Below are positions 57,370 to 64,000 of a DNA stretch of 64,000 nt, piece by piece. Below the pieces are notes generated by a model. That model did not search any database and had not been told where the DNA came from. It saw only the letters and a list, made by a program, of their open reading frames with translations. Numbering within the stretch: the stretch's first letter is position 1; every line of letters starts with the position of its first letter. A program made the translations under genes and the position numbers. Origin of the DNA: Omphalotus guepiniiformis (lineage: Eukaryota > Basidiomycota > Agaricomycetes > Agaricales > Omphalotaceae); NCBI GenBank assembly GCA_028554645.1, contig JAQOOI010000053.1, positions 62,001 through 126,000 of the forward strand. The letters run 5' to 3'.

Positions 57370-59261
57370 ATGTTCACATAGAACGATCAGAAGTTATTTC
57401 CACTGTTATCAAAACTGACATCAACGCATCGACGTGACTCGGAAGACGAATGTCTTGACATGGATTATGTATTCAAGTAGGATTCATGCTGTATTTCCGT
57501 ATAAGAACTTTTTTTCTGTATAAATACAAACGTTCTTGGTAGATTCGATTACGAACATTCACTTAGCCTCACTAGTACCTTTTGCACTTAGTACTACTCA
57601 TAGGACACAGGACATTGAAACGTCATTGTACATTTCCACAATTCAAAATCATCACTGTATTGGAATCCACTCTTTGATTCATACCCATTAGTGGCCATTT
57701 AAAATCGTGGATTTTACGCTGGCCCCCAAGATGATCGATGATTCGGTTTCGTTCGCGCTGAGCCGCCCAAGAGCCACCTTCCTATCATATTACACTGAAT
57801 TGGTACCTCCCAGGGAAAATAAATCCGTTTTACCGTCTGTAATTGATCTTCAATTTGAATCGTTTATTGTTATTACCGTCGGGCTGGGATCTATATTAGT
57901 AGAAACTCCTTAGATTGAGCGATGTTTCGGTTTTCGGTTGGCCCTGCCAATGATGAAGCCTTACGGTGTTAAGGACGTTAAGGAACAGTGTTGGGAAGTG
58001 GTATGTATGTATAAATAAATCTCTGCGCACTCTGTGAATCCGTGATTGAAGATATGGTATACAAGTACCGTTGTTAGCAGAACAGTACCAGAGAAGAACT
58101 CATATTACCCGTTCACCCGCAAAGCTGAGATACCTGAGGCCAATGTACACTGCCACATAGTAACATCTAAAGTATACAGTACTTACAATAATGATCGACC
58201 TATCTAGGATAGCTTAAAGTTATACGACAACTTGTACATATGTACTTACAGTACTACAGTTTCCTAGCTCCGACTGCGATACCGGTCAGTTAAAGGAAGC
58301 CGAAAGACGATGGATATCACTTCGGCGGCCCATTGGGCGGTTTTTGTATCTGCATGCCAGCCTTGCTCACAGAATTACAATATGTTGTGAATATGTTGTG
58401 CTGCGCAATTGATGGAATGTGTATCTCTGAACTTCAATGATCGTTTTCTTTCTTGGCCGCCTAAAGCGGAGAAAATTTATGTATTCAAGTCTCAATCAGT
58501 GATACCGGTGACATATGTCAACCGCAACTTGAAGCTGTTTATCTAGTAGTACTGTTATCGTATCAAAAGACTGGTGGTAGTGGAGAAGTTTTTGACAAGG
58601 TATGGTCGACCAATCGACCATCGAAGATCATACTACCGAAACGATCCATAAGCCCTAATAGACCTTAATGTGCTTGATACCCACTTACTTACTAAGTTAC
58701 AATCTATGTAGAACAAATTTGACGACTCAACGTAATAAGAACTTGGCGGAAAAGCGGTCCGCTATTTCGGCGCGAAAGATTCGGGACAAATCCTGACAAA
58801 TCCCAGAGGAACATGCAAAGTACTGTAGAACAAGGACTAAGATTAGTGATGATGATATATACTGCTCATTGACGCCTTCAGAGCACAAATACCTCGCTTC
58901 GGAAGCGAGAACGATGATTCGGAGAAGAGAGAGAGCTGTGATATGTATCAGTCTAGACGCGAAGATCAGAAGGCGGCAGACCTGCAGCACACATATGTTG
59001 TGCCTTTGAAGAGAAGGAAGGAAGAATCCAAGAGTCCGGCGTTTTGACCCAAAATATACACAAGACGATCTGGCCCGCCAAGTATAGCCCCAGACCCCGC
59101 AACCTCAGGCTCAAGAGGCCAGGCCACAAAAGTTTCAATGCAAAGAAGCATACTGAAGACTCAAAGACTCAGGAATGTCAATAAGTATATCAACATGCAT
59201 CTATTCATGGCTGACCTAGACTACAGTTGATGGGAAGACAAAGAGAAACGAAGAAAAACAG

Positions 59262-59641
59262 TCTGAAAGACCGGTATGATAGCAAATGTTCCTCCGCCGA
59301 TACAGGGTATCCTCATAGCAGAGCAACCCGCTATATGCGCGGGAGTAAGCTGAACGAGGATAAACGGCCGGGAAGTCCACTATGATAGCAAGCGTTCCTC
59401 CGCACCAACACGCTATATGCGCGGGAGTAAGCTGGACGGGTAAAAACGGCCTGAAAGACCACTATGATAGCAAGCGTTCCTCCGTACCAACACGCTATAT
59501 GCGCGGGAGTAAGCTGAACGAGCAAAAAAAAAAGCTTGAAAGACCACTACGATAGCAAGCGTTCCTCCGCCGAGATACGGGGCATCCACTGGGCATCCTC
59601 AGAGCAGACCAACACGCTATATGCGCGGGAGTAAGCTGAAC
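59262..59641. repeat. Four-copy tandem repeat array
   Basis: Each copy contains GATAGCAAGCGTTCCTCCG (one variant in copy 1) and then CGCTATATGCGCGGGAGTAA followed by GCTGAAC or a close variant. The second core starts near 59329, 59411, 59493 and 59613, so spacings are 82, 82 and about 120 bases. Copies 1 and 4 carry a related extra segment of 25-40 bases between the two cores (GATACAGGGTATCCTCA and GATACGGGGCATCC types). Confidence 0.85.
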
Positions 59642-59875
59642 TCTCATCCCAGCCTAGGCTGAGTTGGCCGCCAACCGCGCGAACGCATCAACGCCACTGC
59701 CAAGATTGAAAAGAGTGTACAATAATGTACTAGGTGGTTCCACCAAACCACCAACGCCAGCGAGGTAAGGCCACAAACCCAACCCAAGTACACAGCACAT
59801 TATCCGAAAGGATTCGCGCGCACTTCAGCCAAGGGAGATCAAGGCGAAAAAAAGGCCGTCGTCAAATAACCTATC

Positions 59876-59985
59876 GTAAACGTAACGATGATATCCACTT
59901 CGCTTCCTAGGCGCTGATAGTGAGCTTGGACCGTAAACGCAACGATGATATCCATGACTTCTCTTCCTAGGCGCTGAAAGGAGAA
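59876..59985. repeat. Direct repeat of about 45 bp, two copies
   Basis: CGTAAACGTAACGATGATAT... near 59876 and CGTAAACGCAACGATGATAT... near 59931 each continue into CTTCCTAGGCGCTGA. They are the same unit with small differences. Confidence 0.75.
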
Positions 59986-61856
59986 AAAGCAAAAGAAAAA
60001 AAAAAGTTAGTCAGCTTGGAAGTCGGGACGGTGAATTCGTAAACGTGAAAATGAACGGGGAAAAAGAATCAGAAGGAAGGCAGCGGAATAAATCCACATG
60101 GTGTGTTATGCGCTCTCGGTACAGAATCTCTTGGACTCTTGAACATCCGCATCTGGCTTCATCATGAACATGAACACGGAAAGAACCAAAGAACTTGGGA
60201 AGTACCAAGGACGGCGAAAAAAAAAAGAAAAGAAGCAAATTTCGGTACGCGTAAAGGAGCAAACTTGGAGACAGAGACCCGACAGAGACTCACCGATAAG
60301 AATCTCATAGTAATGAACAGCGGAGAAAGAACCAAGTGTGGGAAGCAAGAGAGGTAAAACGGATAAAAAAATAGCACCGGGCGGGTTAAACGGTCGCGAG
60401 TGCGACTCTGAGCTTTATCGAAGCTTTATCTTCGACCTTGGCAAAGCAAAGCAGAGAAAAACCCTATACTATCTTCTGCTTCTGTCATCGCCTGGGCTAA
60501 TCACATTCAAACCCGACCTGAAACACGCTAGTCAGCATAAGAACGCCCAACGTTACAAGCCAAGAAGATAAAGAATGTATAAGGAGGGATAGAGATATCA
60601 GTAGGAAGGCAACGGAATGCTCCACATGAGGTTTATTGCGCTCTCGGACAAAACGGGGGGTCTCCCCAACATCCGTAACAGGTTTCATCAGAATCAACAA
60701 GGCAGGTAACGAATGAGAAGAACGAAGAAGAAAGACAAGTACACCGGATGTTCAGGATACACGTACCGTGAAACCATTGGAGCTCGACTGGACTCCTCGC
60801 TTTTCCGTTCTCTTTTTTCCTCTCATGACCTGGCACTTTTCATGCGTCCTTTATCGACCAGCGATACACAGAAACACAGACAGGCAGCAAATTACAGGGT
60901 CCTGGAGTCCCTGCAATTTGATTCATCATCCACTGCTCCTAGTCGAAGAGGACGAACGGGGTTCAAGAAGACGAACAAGAGTGAACGCAAGAGAAAAAAT
61001 GACTGTACATAACTCTTATCATCCGGGCCGCCACAAATCACAGTCACGTACTGACCAGTTTTGTGACAGAACAACAAATATATTTCCACGCCACCAATGG
61101 ATGAGTATGCTGAGGTAATGGTAATTACTTTCATCGGCGGAATCTGAACCTGGCGGAATCAAACCAGAAACAAACTAAAATCCAGATTCAACGCTGACAA
61201 TTCTAATGAGTAGAGAACAAGAAGACGTATAGAATAAGTTATACTACAGCACGAACCAATGACAAGAAATAAGCGTCACCTCCTCAAGAATCAGAGGGGG
61301 GAGGTCTAGCAAGATCATAACCACCAATGGGCGCGACGATGCCGTGACAAAAAAGACAACAAGACGAACACAAAAAACGAGCGTGGGCTTGCCATTCAGT
61401 ATCTGTAGTATCAAACTATTGATAACATATAGAAAAGGGTAGAACGACGTCCAAGGGGGGTATCCGTTGAAATAAAATTTGTATACGAACCGACTGAGAA
61501 AAACCAGCACACAAACTGATCACGTTGGAAAAGAAACGGTCAGTTCGTGCGCATGCAAAAGTCGTTCCTAGTACATCGTACATAGAAGAAGAAAGTAAGG
61601 CACTAAGAACTGAAGAGGGCAAGGTAGGTCTGAAGACGGGGGGCAACATAACAAATGGGTCCGAAGCGTTCGATGCAATATAGACGGGGGTAATCAAGAA
61701 AGGTCGTTATAGTAAAGGGAATTGTTGTAGGGGAAGGGACCCAGAAAGAGGCATCTAAGGTTTGGCACGGGCGAAACCGAAATAATACAATACGTCCCAA
61801 TTGCCCGAAAAGCCCCTGCCAGCCAAGACCCAATTGCCCAATAAAGGTAAGATCCA

Positions 61857-62747
61857 TTACCACTGCATCGACGAGCCAACAGCGAAAGCCACAGTTGCTA
61901 CGATGCAGCCAAGTGTCCACTGGCCGACAATCGCGCTCGGCTGGACCCCATTACTTCGCTTTCTCCTTGTTGAGGTAGTAGTTGTTGATGTAGTATTTCT
62001 CAGCTGTTGTGTCGGTAACATGTTGGGAGTTGTAGAGACCTGGAACTGCGGGGGAAGAGGCGAACCATCGAACTGGAACAAGTGAAGATGGGGGCCTGTA
62101 GTGGAGTCCAGGAATATGCGCCACGACTGGTAAAGCTCTGTTTCATTATAGGGCAAGATCTGATTTGAGACTGCTGCACATGGATCCTGAACTTGCTGGT
62201 ATCCGTCACCGTTAGGAGTCATCACGATAGAACCGTTGGAAAGCAGGTCATATTTGCCATGCACCCAATTGACCACGCCAACGATGCAGTTAGGCTCCGA
62301 CCCTAAATTCAGAAACGCGTTCAGTCATTACGCATCAAGAACCAAGAGCGAACAACACACCATTCGCAGTGAACCGGTAACGAGCAATCTCATACCAGTT
62401 GTCGTCAGAGCTGTAAATAATCCATATCAACAAAAAGTGCACGTAGGAAAGATAAAGGCGAACGCACAAGGAGAACGACATGCCCGTCACACTAGGGTAA
62501 ATGAAGGATTCATTTGAGGGGTTAGCGAACCCCTTCAAAGATTAAAACACCGAAATTCAGCAGCGGGTCAATATGAAGGATGTGATCTACTCACAGAGCC
62601 AGTCTGGACGGCCTGACTGCCAGATGCCCAGGTACCCGTGATTGCGGTGACATTGTGTATCGAATCATATACGATATCCTGCGCAGAGACGTACACCGGC
62701 AGCAATGCAGCCACCAAAGCGACAAGAGGTGTAAGAGAGACCATCAT
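61857..62747 (-). CDS. ROT1: Rot1-like ER chaperone
   Basis: An essential ER membrane protein in yeast, needed for glycoprotein folding and cell-wall beta-1,6-glucan. The start at 62747 gives a signal peptide (MMVSLTPLVALVAALLPVYV), then QDIVYDSIHNVTAITGTWAS. Exon 2 gives FANPSNESFIYPSVTGMSFS. After an intron come SSDDNWYEIARYRFTANG, CIVGVVNWVHGKYDLLSNGS, TPNGDGYQQVQDPCAAVSNQ, LPYNETELYQSWRIFLDSTT and PHLHLFQFDGSPLPPQFQVS. A Thr-rich linker leads to a C-terminal hydrophobic helix (LGCIVATVAFAVGSSM). Domain order, length (about 250 residues) and the C-terminal anchor match Rot1. The minus-strand start two codons later is also possible, since ATG is doubled. Confidence 0.9.
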
Positions 62748-63537
62748 GAGGTGGGCAAAACAAGAGTTGTTTTTTGTATATTAAAGTGGGTATTGATGGA
62801 GCAGCGCCTTGGGCACTGTAGACGGTGACGAGCGAGATGTTATAAAGGGTGTTGAGAGCGACAAGGACAGCAAAGGACGAGAGGAGAAAGACTTGCTTGA
62901 GGGATGACAACCGTCGTCGGTGGGTGAGAAATGAGTGGAGTGGTTGTATGTTCTTATTTGGTCATGCTGCGTCCGGGTTCCCTACGCCGCTCGGCGCAGC
63001 TCCGAACGCCGGGCAGCGATTGATGTGAATACGCTCGTTGTTTGAGAAGATGCAAATTTCTAGCTCGGTAGATATACTTCAGTACAGTGAAGCGACAGCT
63101 TATCCCTTCATGTCTTTCTATCATCGACTTATTTGCCTCAACGCGTTGGGCGGCGTACGGTCTGCAGTGACGCTCACGTGACTTTGGGCGATTTGGCTCC
63201 GGGGGCGGAAGCTTCGTTTCGATGACGTTGCGCATCGATGCGCCGCCACATCGCCCTAACCCGCTACAAGTAGTACAACAGTCTAAAAACAGAATATCAA
63301 CAAATTTTTTTTCATCCATCTACAATACGTAGTACAGTACGCCATGCAAAAGTTCCCCAAACATGAGAAGGATCTATGTCAAAGGAAAAAGGAGAGAAGC
63401 CTGTACAATCAAATGAGATTGAGTCATGTCCGTTAATTCGAAACATTGTTGCCAGTGAATTAGAATTAGTACAGGAGGTTTGAAAAGAACAGCGCGGTGA
63501 GGGGGGAGGGATGGTAGAAACAAAAATTATCATTCCT
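62748..63537. other. Intergenic region upstream of ROT1
   Basis: Lies between ROT1 (minus) and the stop codon of the partial gene at the right edge (minus). The ORF at 62954-63319 has no domain and no neighbouring exons; I regard it as chance. Confidence 0.5.
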
Positions 63538-64000
63538 TCAGTCTCTCTTCAAATTTCTCCGGACAATAAAAATCCGCTCTCCGTCAGAGGTTGCCGTCAT
63601 TTCTTGTACGCCTTGCACGTTTTCAAGGCCATATAACGGGCTGCCTTTAGCAAGGACAACATACATCTCTAAACCGTCACCGACCTGACGGAGAAGCACC
63701 ATATTAGCAAGCCATATGACCGCAAAAAAACCCATGAGCCCGACCTCGATGTGACGTTCCGTCGCACTAGTAAATGAATCAATCACGAGTTCAAGAACAG
63801 TCGATAACGGCAAATGTGCGGGATGTGGTTTGCCAGGCTGGGCGACCTGGTTCTTGAAGTAGATCTGTGAAGCACAAGAGTGGCGTCAGTCAACCTGCGC
63901 AACTCGAGGAACGTGGACGAAGCGAAACATAAAGAAGCAACAGCTCCATGTTGGACAACAACAATTCCTCACAACCCCGCACGTCATGGCCAAATCCGTC
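63538..64000 (-). CDS. Partial gene, hypothetical membrane-associated protein (C-terminal end)
   Basis: Two exons are visible at the window's right edge, and the gene continues beyond it. The upstream exon (up to about 63925) reads DGFGHDVRGCEELLLSNMEL and LLLY. After an intron, the last exon reads IYFKNQVAQPGKPHPAHLPL, STVLELVIDSFTSATERHIE and a hydrophobic helix (VGLMGFFAVIWLANMVLL). It ends TSDGERIFIVRRNLKRD at a stop at 63538-63540. I do not recognise the family. Conservation-like composition and clean splice sites make it a credible gene. Confidence 0.6.

Larger units (their letters stand above)
57370..61856. other. Long gene-poor region with local repeats
   Basis: No gene is supported over 4.5 kb. 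It contains the tandem array at 59262-59641, a roughly 45-bp direct repeat at about 59876-59985 and a diverged duplication at about 60040-60180 versus 60595-60720. From about 60000 to 61850 the plus strand is purine-rich with A-runs. Confidence 0.5.

Noticed and set aside
57707..57913. 68-codon ORF (MDFTLAPKMIDDSVSF...)
   Set aside because: Isolated, short, with no supporting splice signals or homology that I can recognise.
59262..59641. CRISPR-like array
   Set aside because: Repeats are long, few and unequal, the spacers are themselves related, and the genome is eukaryotic.
62954..63319. 121-codon ORF upstream of ROT1
   Set aside because: No domain, no neighbouring exons, and it lies in the expected promoter region.

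Overview
This window is nuclear DNA from a filamentous basidiomycete, most likely an agaricomycete mushroom. The genes have many short GT-AG introns of about 50-70 bases. The gene set is typical of that group: two AA9 lytic polysaccharide monooxygenases, a heme-thiolate peroxygenase, a DUF6534 membrane protein, F-box proteins, a kinase-like protein of the agaric type, and a C2-NACHT-WD40 NLR-like receptor. Nothing bacterial or viral is apparent. Splice sites were placed by eye, so exon edges are proposals.

Layout. 0-2.2 kb (+): Zn2Cys6 transcription factor. 2.4-4.1 kb (-): F-box protein. 4.2-4.8 kb (+): uncertain small gene. 5.0-8.2 kb (+): tandem AA9 pair. 8.6-10.0 kb (-): DUF6534 membrane protein with a decayed-looking 3' end. 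11.9-13.3 kb (+): kinase-like protein whose catalytic loop reads HLN instead of HRD. 13.5-17.1 kb: head-to-head pair of paralogues of unknown function. 17.3-20.2 kb (-): secreted sedolisin. 20.9-22.1 kb (-): HIS1. 22.4-23.3 kb (+): broken copy of an HNH-nuclease gene whose fuller copy lies at 37.2-38.7 kb (-). 23.5-25.4 kb (-): MFS transporter. 26.3-29.4 kb (+): chitin synthase pseudogene carrying a 656-bp transposon-like insertion with a perfect 8-bp target duplication. 31.3-36.7 kb (+): C2-NACHT-WD40 gene with 14 near-identical WD repeats, almost devoid of CpG. 41.6-43.2 kb (+): unspecific peroxygenase. 43.5-44.9 kb (+): second F-box protein. 45.1-45.6 kb (-): small secreted protein. 46.4-48.0 kb (+): SSR4-type chromatin-remodelling subunit. 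48.5-51.4 kb (-): Ser/Thr kinase. 55.9-57.4 kb (+): C2H2 zinc-finger protein. 57.4-61.9 kb: gene-poor, with a small tandem repeat array. 61.9-62.7 kb (-): ROT1. Right edge (-): partial membrane protein.

How it fits together. Housekeeping genes (HIS1, ROT1, SSR4, the kinase) are interspersed with secreted degradative enzymes (two AA9s, peroxygenase, sedolisin) suited to a plant-litter or wood decayer. The 20-38 kb stretch is the dynamic part: a duplicated and deleted nuclease gene, a dead chitin synthase, a MITE and a fast-evolving NLR. The most interesting object is the NLR. Its WD repeats vary only at a few fixed positions, as expected of an allorecognition or immune receptor, while its DNA has lost nearly all CpG, pointing to long-term cytosine methylation of a repeated gene family.
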